Positions 1 to 6,904 of a stretch of 64,000 nt of DNA are shown in pieces; the first letter of the stretch is position 1, and each line of letters starts with the position of its first letter. The notes under the pieces were generated by a model, which saw nothing but the letters and a program-made list of their open reading frames with translations, was not told the DNA's origin and did not search any database. The stretch covers positions 1 through 64,000 of the forward strand of contig JADMLA020000037.1 of the NCBI GenBank assembly GCA_015482705.2, read 5' to 3'. The position numbers were made by a program, and so were the translations under genes. This stretch comes from Prosthecochloris sp. (lineage in GTDB: Bacteria; Bacteroidota; Chlorobiia; Chlorobiales; Chlorobiaceae).

Positions 1-102
1 GACCCGTCGACCAAGAGCCATTTCGATACCCAATGACGCGCCACCTCCGCCGGCAAAGTTATCGACGATGATCTCATCGTCTATGTCAAGTCTCAACTGC
101 AT
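1..102 (-). CDS. DNA (cytosine-5) methyltransferase, N-terminal fragment (runs off the window edge)
   Basis: Reading leftward from the ATG at 102, the 34 visible codons begin MQLRLDIDDEIIVDNFAGGG and continue GASLGIEMALGRRV. The hydrophobic strand followed by F-A-G-G-G-G-A-S-x-G is the S-adenosylmethionine-binding motif I of C5 cytosine methyltransferases. The protein continues beyond position 1, so the catalytic Pro-Cys motif cannot be checked. It follows the 118-540 gene on the same strand and is the leftmost visible member of the phage early operon. Phage enzymes of this type usually protect phage DNA from host restriction; that role is inferred. Confidence 0.75.
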   Translation of the reverse strand, partial: MQLRLDIDDEIIVDNFAGGGGASLGIEMALGRRV

Positions 103-117
103 ACATGCTCTGTTGTT

Positions 118-540
118 TTATCCAACCACTTCGCCTAACCGTATACCGTGCTTACTCAACCACCGGACCGATGCGGTGTGGTTGTATGTGCCGGCTTGTT
201 TGGCTGCTTTTATAGTTATTCGTATCACCTCTATTCTGTCGCGATGACGGATAACGTGATCCCGTTTACCGTTTTTCGAAACAGATCCGGAAAAGTATTG
301 CTTGTCTTTCAGGCAAAACCAACCTTTACTGATGTATTGCCTGCCGCCTTGATGGCCATTTTTGTGACCGCGTTTGTAATCATTATTTCGTGTTGTGAAT
401 TCACTACTTTCATAGCTTGCGCTTATATCTCTCCAGCAATCGGCACACAACGGACCATCGATAACAATATTCCCGCGCTGTATGTGCGTAATCGGTTGAT
501 TGGTGTATTGCAAACAGCGTTTACAAAGCGTTTTATTCAT
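118..540 (-). CDS. Hypothetical phage protein with N-terminal Cys pairs
   Basis: A 140-residue protein that I do not recognise. Its N-terminus has CKRC and, about 25 residues on, CADC, a spacing that suggests a small zinc-binding knuckle. The C-terminal half is basic (Lys/Arg/His-rich), which would fit nucleic-acid binding. It lies between the Gp37/Gp68-family gene and the methyltransferase, same strand, 12-15 bp gaps, so probably one operon. The ATG at 540 is preceded by a weak AGAG. Function unknown. Confidence 0.6.
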   Translation of the reverse strand: MNKTLCKRCLQYTNQPITHIQRGNIVIDGPLCADCWRDISASYESSEFTTRNNDYKRGHKNGHQGGRQYISKGWFCLKDKQYFSGSVSKNGKRDHVIRHRDRIEVIRITIKAAKQAGTYNHTASVRWLSKHGIRLGEVVG

Positions 541-551
541 GCTCTACAATC

Positions 552-1577
552 TTAAATTTTCCAGTTGATCGTTCCTGTGTGCTCTTGCCCGTCGAGGAGA
601 CGGCCGGCGGGTATTTTGCCGGTTTTCCAGGCAAAATCGCATCTTTTCTGTCCCGTACTATTAGCAAACATCTCGTCTCCCCGCTGATCAAAAGGCAGCC
701 ATTCGCCCCACTGCTTGAAGAAAAACGGCACACCCGCTTGACTGCACTGATCCCGGACCGACCGCGCCCAATCGAGGTGCATCGGTCGAGCGTTCGGGCC
801 GGACTCTCCGCCCATGATGACGAGGTCGATACCGGGAATGGCAAAATACCCACCATTGGTAACCACTTTTCCGGTCAACGTATTTAAGTCATACGACTGT
901 TGTTCGAGCATGTAACAGAACGTCGTAAAATCAACCAGCCCCAAAGCCGGTTCATAACTCACAAACCGGTAATGTGACGCTGGCGTCCGCAGCAACGAAT
1001 GAATGCGCTCATCGGCGGTCTGCTGGTCCTCAACCGACACGCCGATGGCGAGGTTATCAAGTGGCCAATTTTTATAACAGCCAATCTTGGCGGCTGCCTC
1101 AATTGCCAAATCGTCATGTTTTGGATCATGCTCATGCCACATGTCTAGTTGTGTCATGATATGGGCCGGCAGGTTGCTGTACTCAAAGTACTCAAGCATC
1201 CTTTTCGGTCTCTTTGTAAGAATCATAAACCGGTGTTGTTCCGCCATAGCAATCACAGCCATCACCTTATCGATCCACTCGGCCGGAACAGACTCGTGGA
1301 ACAAATCCCCCATGCTGCAGACAAATACTGTCCGAGGCTTTCGCCACCTGAGCGGCTCATAAAGCTTGTGCGCTTTGAATTCCGGCTTGCCTGTCCACAT
1401 GGGTTTGCGGGGTATCGTCATCGGAATGACAACACCGTTGTAATACCCACCAGTCTTGCAAAACCTGCCCGCCATGCGTTCAGCATAGCAGTTATCACAC
1501 CCCGAACTGACCTTACTGCACCCGATTATCGGGTTCCACGTCGCATCCGTCCACTCTATTTTGCTATTTGAACCCAT
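552..1577 (-). CDS. Phage Gp37/Gp68 family protein (DUF5131)
   Basis: 341 residues, full length for the family. The opening has the family signature: KIEWTDATWNPIIGC, then Cys27 and Cys30 (with Cys20) in a C-x6-C-x2-C-Y-A arrangement that may bind a metal or Fe-S cluster. A conserved MGGESGPNARPM and a C-terminal FFFKQWGEW are also visible. Members are common in phages of Bacteroidetes, Proteobacteria and mycobacteria. A radical-SAM-like fold has been suggested for the family, but I know of no firm biochemical role. It follows the 59-residue gene by 1 bp, so it is translationally coupled in the leftward early operon. Confidence 0.85.
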   Translation of the reverse strand: MGSNSKIEWTDATWNPIIGCSKVSSGCDNCYAERMAGRFCKTGGYYNGVVIPMTIPRKPMWTGKPEFKAHKLYEPLRWRKPRTVFVCSMGDLFHESVPAEWIDKVMAVIAMAEQHRFMILTKRPKRMLEYFEYSNLPAHIMTQLDMWHEHDPKHDDLAIEAAAKIGCYKNWPLDNLAIGVSVEDQQTADERIHSLLRTPASHYRFVSYEPALGLVDFTTFCYMLEQQSYDLNTLTGKVVTNGGYFAIPGIDLVIMGGESGPNARPMHLDWARSVRDQCSQAGVPFFFKQWGEWLPFDQRGDEMFANSTGQKRCDFAWKTGKIPAGRLLDGQEHTGTINWKI

Positions 1578-1578
1578 A

Positions 1579-1758
1579 TCATCCCTGCTCCTTGTTTGCG
1601 TCTGGTTCTTCCACTTCCAGCCCCTGCGCTCTCAAAGCTGCGTTTTCCCGTATAAGCATTTTGTTCAGCGCTATAATCTCCTTGTTGAGATCTTGCACCT
1701 CGTGAAATAGTTGCTTGTATTCTTGCAGCATTAGCTTAAGAAAATCATGATCCGTCAT
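1579..1758 (-). CDS. Small coiled-coil phage protein (59 aa)
   Basis: I start this frame at the ATG at 1758, although it is open to 1923. This ATG has a good ribosome-binding site (GGGGTGG) and overlaps the stop of the 36-residue gene by ATGA. The product is an acidic, Leu/Ile/Glu-rich helix (LHEVQDLNKEIIALNKM region) that looks like a short coiled coil, followed by an acidic tail. It ends 1 bp before the Gp37/Gp68-family gene. No family recognised. Confidence 0.6.
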   Translation of the reverse strand: MTDHDFLKLMLQEYKQLFHEVQDLNKEIIALNKMLIRENAALRAQGLEVEEPDANKEQG

Positions 1759-1865
1759 ATCCACCCCCCAGAATCCCAATTGCTCATAGCTTTGAGGGTG
1801 TCGATCCAATCCTTGACCGCCTGATGTACGCGTGCAAAAATGTTTTTGCGTTTTTTGTGCGTCAT
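1755..1865 (-). CDS. Very small phage ORF (36 aa), coupled at both ends
   Basis: The ATG at 1865 overlaps the stop of the 85-residue gene (1862-2119) as ATGA. Its own TGA overlaps the next ATG (1758) as ATGA again. The predicted peptide starts MTHKKRKNIFARVHQAVKDW and is strongly basic at the N-terminus, with an amphipathic helix and several Trp. The double ATGA overlap is the main evidence that it is translated; composition alone would not prove a 36-codon gene. Function unknown. Confidence 0.5.
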   Translation of the reverse strand: MTHKKRKNIFARVHQAVKDWIDTLKAMSNWDSGGWI

Positions 1866-2119
1866 GCATCACCTCCGTCAAGTTCATCCAAAAAATCAAT
1901 CCGGTCCTCCATGTGCGGCTCATGCACTATCACGTCATCCGTCAAAGACATGATAGACATATGCGCGGTGTGCACATCGACATTATGCACGAGCACGGCT
2001 TTCAGCGCCATGGTTCTCGAGTGTGCGATAAACAACGGTTCGAGGATATCGCCTTTCTCGATGAACTGTTTATCAGACTCCTTATACACCTCCCGGTTAT
2101 GCGCCCACCATTTTTCCAT
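1862..2119 (-). CDS. Hypothetical phage protein (85 aa)
   Basis: An acidic 85-residue protein, not recognised. The N-terminus (MEKWWAHNREVYKESDKQF) is followed by a hydrophobic and His-rich middle and a very acidic C-terminus (DRIDFLDELDGGDA). Its stop overlaps the next ATG by ATGA, placing it in the same operon as the 36- and 59-residue genes. No clear Shine-Dalgarno precedes the ATG at 2119. Confidence 0.5.
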   Translation of the reverse strand: MEKWWAHNREVYKESDKQFIEKGDILEPLFIAHSRTMALKAVLVHNVDVHTAHMSIMSLTDDVIVHEPHMEDRIDFLDELDGGDA

Positions 2120-2150
2120 GATTGTGTGGTTTTATTGTTGTCGAACTTTG

Positions 2151-2219
2151 GGCCCGCCTGCGGAATCGAACCGCTCTCCCGGTTATGAGCCGGGCGTGTC
2201 GCCTTGCCACTCGGCGGGC
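2151..2219 (-). tRNA. tRNA-like gene, anticodon CAT (Met or lysidine-type Ile), short variable loop
   Basis: The minus strand folds as a cloverleaf. There is a perfect 7-bp acceptor (GCCCGCC / GGCGGGC), a 3-bp D-stem (GTG/CAC) and a 5-bp anticodon stem (CCCGG / CCGGG) with loop CTCATAA. The T-arm (GCGG-TTCGATT-CCGC) keeps the invariant TTCGA. It is only 69 nt because the variable region is about 2 nt, there is an A-A mismatch at the base of the T-stem, and CCA is not encoded. It lies inside the phage early operon on the same strand, as phage-borne tRNAs often do. It may be functional or decayed. Confidence 0.6.
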
Positions 2220-2240
2220 TTCGCTGGCATTCCTGGTGCG

Positions 2241-2432
2241 TCAGCGTTTATAATCCCTCGGAAACGTCTTCGAGCGGAACATCTCCGCAATGGAAACCAT
2301 CCCGACCGCGCAGAACGCAGCAAAAATCACATGTAAAGCTTCGTTCAGCGCGACATCTTCAAAATCCGGAATCCGTGAAAACCGGCACAGAGCCCAGAAC
2401 AACCCGAAAGCGATCAACGTCAGCCCTCTCAT
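2241..2432 (-). CDS. Small membrane protein (63 aa), phage region
   Basis: 63 residues with two hydrophobic stretches: roughly residues 3-17 (LTLIAFGLFWALC) and 33-48 (ALHVIFAAFCAVGMVSI). The tail is basic. The ATG at 2432 has a strong ribosome-binding site (GGGAGGTGA) and overlaps the stop of the upstream 53-residue gene by ATGA. Size and topology would suit a phage holin or superinfection-exclusion protein, but no sequence motif supports either. Confidence 0.6.
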   Translation of the reverse strand: MRGLTLIAFGLFWALCRFSRIPDFEDVALNEALHVIFAAFCAVGMVSIAEMFRSKTFPRDYKR

Positions 2433-2590
2433 AGTTCACCTCCCGTTCTTGGCAACCCGCCGGGATACGTCACAAACAAATCCTTGTTCCATCTCGTCGC
2501 GTCCTCGGCTTTTTTGATAACATCGAGTGTCGTCGGCTGCCCGAAAACGTGCTTCTTGACGAACCGTGCAATAGTGTTGATAAACAGCAT
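2429..2590 (-). CDS. Small phage protein (53 aa)
   Basis: The leftward ORF runs from the ATG at 2590, preceded by GGGAGAC, to a TGA that overlaps the next ATG as ATGA. The peptide begins MLFINTIARFVKKHVFGQPT and ends TYPGGLPRTGGEL. The ribosome-binding site and coupling to a well-supported downstream start make it a likely gene despite its size. It starts with an amphipathic basic helix. No family recognised. Confidence 0.55.
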   Translation of the reverse strand: MLFINTIARFVKKHVFGQPTTLDVIKKAEDATRWNKDLFVTYPGGLPRTGGEL

Positions 2591-2677
2591 GTCAAGTCTC
2601 CCGTTTGGTTATCGATAGAGAGCCCCTGCCGGTAACGATCCGGGCAACGCCAAAACGTTCAGAGGCTTTTACGTGCT

Positions 2678-3202
2678 TTACAGATTGATTTTGAGGCCAA
2701 GCTTGGCGTAAAAAGTCTCGATATCAACCGGCACATCGCCCTCGTGGATATCCGTGATCGTGTTGAAATACCCCACAGTCGGGCAAATCTCGATGTTTTT
2801 GTACAACTGAATCTCGGCGCCGGCACCAACCTGGTACGCGGTCGTGATGTTCGACGTATCGAAATCGATCATGTCGTTTTTCGGATGCACACCGCCGAAC
2901 CCGGCAGACACAAAGAGATCAGATTTCGGGAAGTAGTAATACCCGTTGATCATCAGAGCATGCAGGTCAACAACATCGTTCGGGCTGTAGAGATACTCGA
3001 GCCCGACCCCGAGACGGCCAAAATCATAACCGGCCTCGAAATTGTAAACCTCCTGACCGCTGTTCCATACAGCGTCAACGGTGTCGTCAGACCCGAAATA
3101 GCCAATACCGCCCTTGACGTAAGGGTTACCGGCTTGGAGATAAGTAGGATCGCCGCCTAAAATCGCAGCGGCAAGAAACATGATTGCAAAGAGCTTTTTC
3201 AT
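2678..3202 (-). CDS. Outer-membrane beta-barrel protein (porin-like)
   Basis: 174 residues with a clear signal peptide (Lys-Lys, then a hydrophobic core up to about residue 24). Alternating hydrophobic/polar strands rich in Gly, Tyr and Phe follow (KGGIGYF, FEAGYDFGRLGVGLEYLY, FYAKLGLKINL). It ends on an aromatic/hydrophobic strand with terminal Leu, typical of small OmpA/OmpW-like 8-stranded barrels. It would sit in the outer membrane. Being in a phage early region makes it a candidate lysogenic-conversion (moron) gene that changes the host surface; that is inference. Confidence 0.7.
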   Translation of the reverse strand: MKKLFAIMFLAAAILGGDPTYLQAGNPYVKGGIGYFGSDDTVDAVWNSGQEVYNFEAGYDFGRLGVGLEYLYSPNDVVDLHALMINGYYYFPKSDLFVSAGFGGVHPKNDMIDFDTSNITTAYQVGAGAEIQLYKNIEICPTVGYFNTITDIHEGDVPVDIETFYAKLGLKINL

Positions 3203-3218
3203 AATTCAAGTGTTTAGG

Positions 3219-3500
3219 TTAGTGTTGTTTTTTGCCCGGAACCGCCGGACGCGGTACTACAAAAGAACTATTGTGAGAAAAGCGAAACTGCGCGGCGCGC
3301 TCCAGCAGCGCAAGAGGCTGACCGTCGGTGAAGCAAGCCTCGCCGTTATGATACAGCGTCCACTCAGCCGGCATCATCGAATGCCGTTCGCGGTTGTAAA
3401 ACCAGGCAGTCGGCATAACCGCCCAGAACGAGCCTGATCGGTGGTCGTAACCGGTCCAGGCATCAAACGCTTCGTTTACTCTTGCGAATTCCACAGCCAT
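3219..3500 (-). CDS. Hypothetical protein (93 aa), phage region
   Basis: Not recognised. The 93 residues are rich in aromatics (Trp, Phe, Tyr) in the first half (FDAWTGYDHRSGSFWAVMPT), with a C-terminal Pro/Lys/His tail. Same strand as its neighbours, 16 bp from the barrel gene and 16 bp from the HTH gene. No membrane segment or metal-binding motif is visible. Confidence 0.5.
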   Translation of the reverse strand: MAVEFARVNEAFDAWTGYDHRSGSFWAVMPTAWFYNRERHSMMPAEWTLYHNGEACFTDGQPLALLERAAQFRFSHNSSFVVPRPAVPGKKQH

Positions 3501-3516
3501 AAAAGCCTCCCAATCG

Positions 3517-3807
3517 TTATAACCCTATTCGTGCAGCCGCCATCTGTCGTAACTTCTCCATCGCCTTTTCGCCGACCGGCGTTACCCGGAAGGCATCGAG
3601 ATCAACCTTTCGAAACCGCATATCACGACCAACAAGGAAATGCTCGATCTTGCCGGCATGAGCAGCCCGGCGAAGCCAGTCTTCCGTGCACCGCATGTAC
3701 GCAGCGGCCTCGGAAGTGGTATACACCACCTGGTTACCAAGCCTCGCCACCTCGTCTTTCAGGTGTCGGATCTCCTGAATAATCATGTATGCTGATTCAT
3801 CAATCAT
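3517..3807 (-). CDS. Excisionase-family HTH DNA-binding protein
   Basis: 96 residues. The N-terminal helix (IQEIRHLKDEVARLGNQ) may be coiled coil. It is followed by a MerR/Xis-type helix-turn-helix (VYTTSEAAAYMRCTEDWLRR, then AAHAGKIEHFLVGRDMRFRKVDLDAF). The T-S-E-A-A ... W-L-R-R ... G-x-x-x-R-F-R-K-x-D-L-x-x-F pattern is the usual HTH_17/excisionase signature. It may direct excision with the integrase at 9051-10190 or regulate early genes. Its start overlaps the stop of the 84-residue gene by ATGA. Confidence 0.75.
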   Translation of the reverse strand: MIDESAYMIIQEIRHLKDEVARLGNQVVYTTSEAAAYMRCTEDWLRRAAHAGKIEHFLVGRDMRFRKVDLDAFRVTPVGEKAMEKLRQMAAARIGL

Positions 3808-4058
3808 CCTGCTGACTCCCCGTTTCTGCGTTGTATGATTTTCTTCAAATAGCTGTTATCAACTTCGAGATCACGCAGGTATTCACGCACAGCCTTTTCA
3901 AGGCGGTCGAGGGAATCGTTGTGCAGTTTTCGCACTTGCTCATTTTCCTTGCACGGCATAGCAAAAATTGCCATCCCCTTACCCTTCGGGTATCTTGTCG
4001 CCAAAATTTTAGGATCAACCCATCTTTCTCTGTCGATAATCTTCAGCCAGTTCTTCAT
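3804..4058 (-). CDS. Hypothetical phage protein (84 aa)
   Basis: 84 residues, basic, not recognised. The N-terminal half (IIDRERWVDPKILATRYPKG) precedes a charged helical C-terminal half with Leu/Glu/Lys periodicity (RLEKAVREYLRDLEVDNSYL) that may form a coiled coil. It is coupled at both ends: its start overlaps the 119-residue gene and its stop overlaps the HTH gene, both by ATGA-type junctions. Confidence 0.55.
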   Translation of the reverse strand: MKNWLKIIDRERWVDPKILATRYPKGKGMAIFAMPCKENEQVRKLHNDSLDRLEKAVREYLRDLEVDNSYLKKIIQRRNGESAG

Positions 4059-4414
4059 GTTTCTACCTTTCTTGCGTTTTCTATATCCTGAAAGTCTCTG
4101 AGCAAATCGCGCATGTCGTCACCAAGGTTAAACCCGTACCCAAGCTCGACAAGGCTGAAATAAATGTCACTGCACGACTCACACAGATATTTGTTTGCCA
4201 AGAAAACTTGATCCCCCCATATCCTCTCTTCGAATGCTGTCCTCGCGTTCCGATAACAGATATGCTCCGTCACGATGTCGCCAGAATTAAGCATCGAACC
4301 GCAAGAACAACATCGTGTTCGTCTCGTCCTGTACGGCATAAAAGAGTACTCTTCTGCAGGCTCGAAAAACCAGCTATCATAATCACCTGTCGGCCATCCG
4401 CATGTTAAACTCAT
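4055..4414 (-). CDS. Hypothetical zinc-finger-like protein (119 aa)
   Basis: 119 residues with a likely four-Cys metal site: CCSCGSM near residue 35, a further Cys in EHIC, and CESC in KYLCESCSDIY. This resembles a treble-clef or HNH-like zinc knuckle, but the catalytic HNH histidines are not apparent. The C-terminus is an acidic helix. It overlaps the 84-residue gene by ATGA. Function unknown; nucleic-acid binding is the simplest guess. Confidence 0.55.
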   Translation of the reverse strand: MSLTCGWPTGDYDSWFFEPAEEYSFMPYRTRRTRCCSCGSMLNSGDIVTEHICYRNARTAFEERIWGDQVFLANKYLCESCSDIYFSLVELGYGFNLGDDMRDLLRDFQDIENARKVET

Positions 4415-4426
4415 CTCTCCACTCCC

Positions 4427-4633
4427 TTATCCTGCTTTTTTCTGTAGCCAAACGTCACGGCGAGACCTGGCGAGAGCGATGTTGTCCGCAATGCAGGAAA
4501 AAAGCTCCCCGTCAGTATGGCGGTAATCGTATTGGACCTTTTCTTTCACTCCTTTTCGCCCAAGATCAACAGTGAAATACTCTATTTGCTCCTGCCCGGT
4601 CTGGCATGTTGAACATCCGTTTAAATCTGTCAT
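4427..4633 (-). CDS. Hypothetical phage protein (68 aa)
   Basis: A 68-residue protein with an N-terminal Cys pair (GCSTCQTG), a beta-rich middle (QIEYFTVDLGRKGVKEKVQYDY) and a basic C-terminus. The ATG at 4633 is preceded by a plausible GGAGGTTATC. Same strand as the rest of the early genes, 12 bp upstream of the 119-residue gene. No family recognised. Confidence 0.5.
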   Translation of the reverse strand: MTDLNGCSTCQTGQEQIEYFTVDLGRKGVKEKVQYDYRHTDGELFSCIADNIALARSRRDVWLQKKAG

Positions 4634-4686
4634 GATAACCTCCGCTTGCTGTTGTTTTGACGTATAAATCGTTTTGTAAAAACGTG

Positions 4687-4959
4687 TTACTTAATTATGA
4701 GATGTCGATTTTGAGACGAACTGGCTATCTGCTTTTTTAATACGTCGAGGCGGTGTTGCCTCTCTTCGGCCTCAGCCTCGGCAATCCTAACGTGTTTCCA
4801 GTAAAGCTCTTGTACCTCTTTATCTCCTCTTTCAAAAGCACGGTAAACAGCCTCCCGCTTTATTACCCGACCTCTCTGGCATAGTTCTTGATGTACCGAT
4901 GACCAAACGTTTCGGTACGGGTACTTTGAGCAATCAATGTCACGAGTGCGTTCGGTCAT
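4687..4959 (-). CDS. First gene of the leftward phage operon (90 aa, unknown; Cro-like position)
   Basis: 90 residues, basic and highly helical (IAEAEAEERQHRLDVLKKQI). It is the first gene transcribed away from the S24 repressor, the position that Cro or another early regulator occupies in lambdoid phages. I see no convincing helix-turn-helix, so the regulatory role rests on position only. The start at 4959 is the only reasonable ATG; the repressor starts only 53 bp away on the other strand. Confidence 0.55.
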   Translation of the reverse strand: MTERTRDIDCSKYPYRNVWSSVHQELCQRGRVIKREAVYRAFERGDKEVQELYWKHVRIAEAEAEERQHRLDVLKKQIASSSQNRHLIIK

Positions 4960-5011
4960 TTTAGAGTGTTATATTCTTGTTATAGTGTCGTCAACTGCAT
5001 AATAACCAATA
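4960..5011. promoter_or_regulatory. Divergent promoter/operator region between repressor and early operon
   Basis: A 52-bp AT-rich space separates two divergent phage genes, so it must hold both promoters and probably the operators. A short direct repeat is visible (GTTATA at about 4969 and 4979). I cannot assign -35/-10 boxes with confidence. Confidence 0.45.
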
Positions 5012-5809
5012 ATGGTGAAAAACCAAACCAAAAATGGACTTTTTATGAAAAAAGTTTTGCCTGAATCAGAAATTTCAAGGAATCTTGTTAAAGCCATTAA
5101 AGCTTCTGCAATGGATGAAAAATCTTTTGCAGCTGCTATCGGCTTACAAAAACAACATTTAATGGAATATATATCAGGCAAAAGAACCCCATCAAGAATA
5201 ACACCAAAATTGGTTGACTTAGGGTTTTCATCTGACTGGTACCTTACCGGAAATGGTGAAATGCTTGTATCAAATGTGAAAACAAAAACGAAAGAAGAGT
5301 CTTATCATGAAAAATTAGGTAAAGCAGTACAGGAGCTTTTATCTGAAGTAGTACAAAAGGAAAAAGAAAAATATCCTGAGCATAAAGTGGCCGAATCACC
5401 TGAAATCTATAAGTCAAACACAAAAAGCATTCCTTTGTATGGGCATGCAATAGCGGCAGGTCAACCTGCAGACTCGACATGCCAAGTTGAACAATACCTT
5501 GAATTACCACGACACATGATACCGCACCCGAAACAGACTTACGCTGTTAAAGCGCAAGGTAATAGCATGATATTGGCTGGAATCGAGGAAGGAGACATTT
5601 TGATTGTTGACCGAGCAATCGAGCCAATAAGCAAAAATATTGTAATTGCCTCGATAAATGGTGAGCAAACAGTAAAGCGCTTACTGATCGACGGGGAAAA
5701 TATCAAGCTTATGCCGGAAAATCACAATTATGAGCCGATAGAAATAGGTAAAGATATAGACTTTCGGACGCAGGGGGTCGTAACGTGGGTAATTAGAAAA
5801 ACTAATTGA
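5012..5809 (+). CDS. Phage repressor: HTH plus S24 (LexA/CI-type) autoprotease
   Basis: 265 residues. The N-terminal region (residues 20-85) is a CI-like DNA-binding domain (FAAAIGLQKQHLMEYISGKR, then WYLTGNGEM, usual in this family). The C-terminal half is an S24 peptidase: probable self-cleavage bond Ala149-Gly150 (HAIAAGQPA), catalytic Ser185 in QGNSM and catalytic Lys222 in GEQTVKRL. It should hold the prophage silent and be inactivated by RecA after DNA damage. It faces the leftward operon. An internal ATG at 5045 (MKKVLPESE) is an equally good start. Markedly more AT-rich than core genes. Confidence 0.9.
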   Translation: MVKNQTKNGLFMKKVLPESEISRNLVKAIKASAMDEKSFAAAIGLQKQHLMEYISGKRTPSRITPKLVDLGFSSDWYLTGNGEMLVSNVKTKTKEESYHEKLGKAVQELLSEVVQKEKEKYPEHKVAESPEIYKSNTKSIPLYGHAIAAGQPADSTCQVEQYLELPRHMIPHPKQTYAVKAQGNSMILAGIEEGDILIVDRAIEPISKNIVIASINGEQTVKRLLIDGENIKLMPENHNYEPIEIGKDIDFRTQGVVTWVIRKTN

Positions 5810-5835
5810 ATAGGGAATAAAAAACGGGAAAAAAC

Positions 5836-6309
5836 ATGTTTAACTTTTTCAAAAAAAAACCGAAATATCCAGTGTTGACGTCTGGTATGATCGAGCCAAC
5901 AGATGCGCTATTAACAGCAACCGATGCAAAAAAAGCGTATAAGTCTTTTATGGTTCAAATAGGCTATTTAGACAAATCCGATAAGCTTGAAATATCAAGC
6001 TATGTTGGATATTTTGCTGAAGCGATGAAAGCATATGAAAATGGCTCTAAAAATGAATGTAACGAATGTAAAAAATCTATATCTGATCATAAAAAAGAAA
6101 TAAAAAGATTAGAAAATAAAGCCAAAATAGTTAAAGAAGAATGGGAACAAGAGGAAATCAAAGCCGAAATTGAACTTGTTAAAGAAGAAATTGAGATGTA
6201 CACAAAAGATCTTAAAAAATTTAATGCGGAGTTTGAAGCGTTCAAAAGAGATAAAAGAAATTTTTTAATTGAATATGTTAATAATGAAATTCATGGGGAG
6301 AAAGAATAA
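5836..6309 (+). CDS. Coiled-coil protein downstream of the repressor (157 aa)
   Basis: 157 residues, not recognised. The N-terminus is basic (MFNFFKKKPKYP). From about residue 70 there is a long Lys/Glu heptad-like helix preceded by a CNECKK Cys pair. It is 26 bp after the repressor, same strand and same AT-rich composition, so probably expressed from the lysogen. Genes in this position often encode immunity or exclusion functions, but nothing in the sequence shows that. Confidence 0.65.
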   Translation: MFNFFKKKPKYPVLTSGMIEPTDALLTATDAKKAYKSFMVQIGYLDKSDKLEISSYVGYFAEAMKAYENGSKNECNECKKSISDHKKEIKRLENKAKIVKEEWEQEEIKAEIELVKEEIEMYTKDLKKFNAEFEAFKRDKRNFLIEYVNNEIHGEKE

Positions 6310-6364
6310 AGTCTGAGACAAAACAAGGCAATTCAATTTTGTATTTCAGTTGACAAACAAAAAA

Positions 6365-6892
6365 TCAAAATCCCAACTCCTCTTTTGAAGCTTCGACCGG
6401 CACAACTCTATCAATGCTCATAAGAATATTGAAGCCAAGCCCAAATACTTCTGGTATAACAATAAGCTTAACATTTATTCCGTTGTCAGTTGGCCAAAAG
6501 ACATCAACAGTAGCAACATCGCTTTCGTTATTGGTGTGTGCGCCAAAATATGTATTCATTGTATTTAACAACTGGGCAAAACTTTCGGGACCGTCATAAG
6601 GAAACTCTACACCAACGCCTCTAAATGTTCCAATTGCATTAAAGGTAAAAATGATTTTATTTTTATCGGTTCTTGCTGTTTTCAATATTTCCCGGCCGTC
6701 CCGGGCCTCGTAGGTTAAATAACCATGGTCGGTATCAACCTTACCGCCGGGAAACTTGCGCTTGACCGTCTCTAAATCATCAGTCCATTTCACACCAAAA
6801 ACCGAATCAGAAAAAACATCACTGATCGGCCCGGCAAACAGAGGAACAGCAAAAGCCACAAAAATAACCGATAGACATAGTATTTTTTTCAT
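6365..6892 (-). CDS. Exported protein of unknown function (175 aa)
   Basis: Clear signal peptide (MKKILCLSVIFVAFAVPLFA, cleavage probably after Ala20). The mature domain of about 155 residues contains WTDDLETVKRKFPGG, a pattern seen in small periplasmic proteins that recognise or bind extended ligands, but I cannot name a family. 12 bp downstream of another exported protein on the same strand; the two are probably co-transcribed. Likely lysogenic cargo. Confidence 0.65.
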   Translation of the reverse strand: MKKILCLSVIFVAFAVPLFAGPISDVFSDSVFGVKWTDDLETVKRKFPGGKVDTDHGYLTYEARDGREILKTARTDKNKIIFTFNAIGTFRGVGVEFPYDGPESFAQLLNTMNTYFGAHTNNESDVATVDVFWPTDNGINVKLIVIPEVFGLGFNILMSIDRVVPVEASKEELGF

Positions 6893-6904
6893 AATAAAGA
6901 TCTC

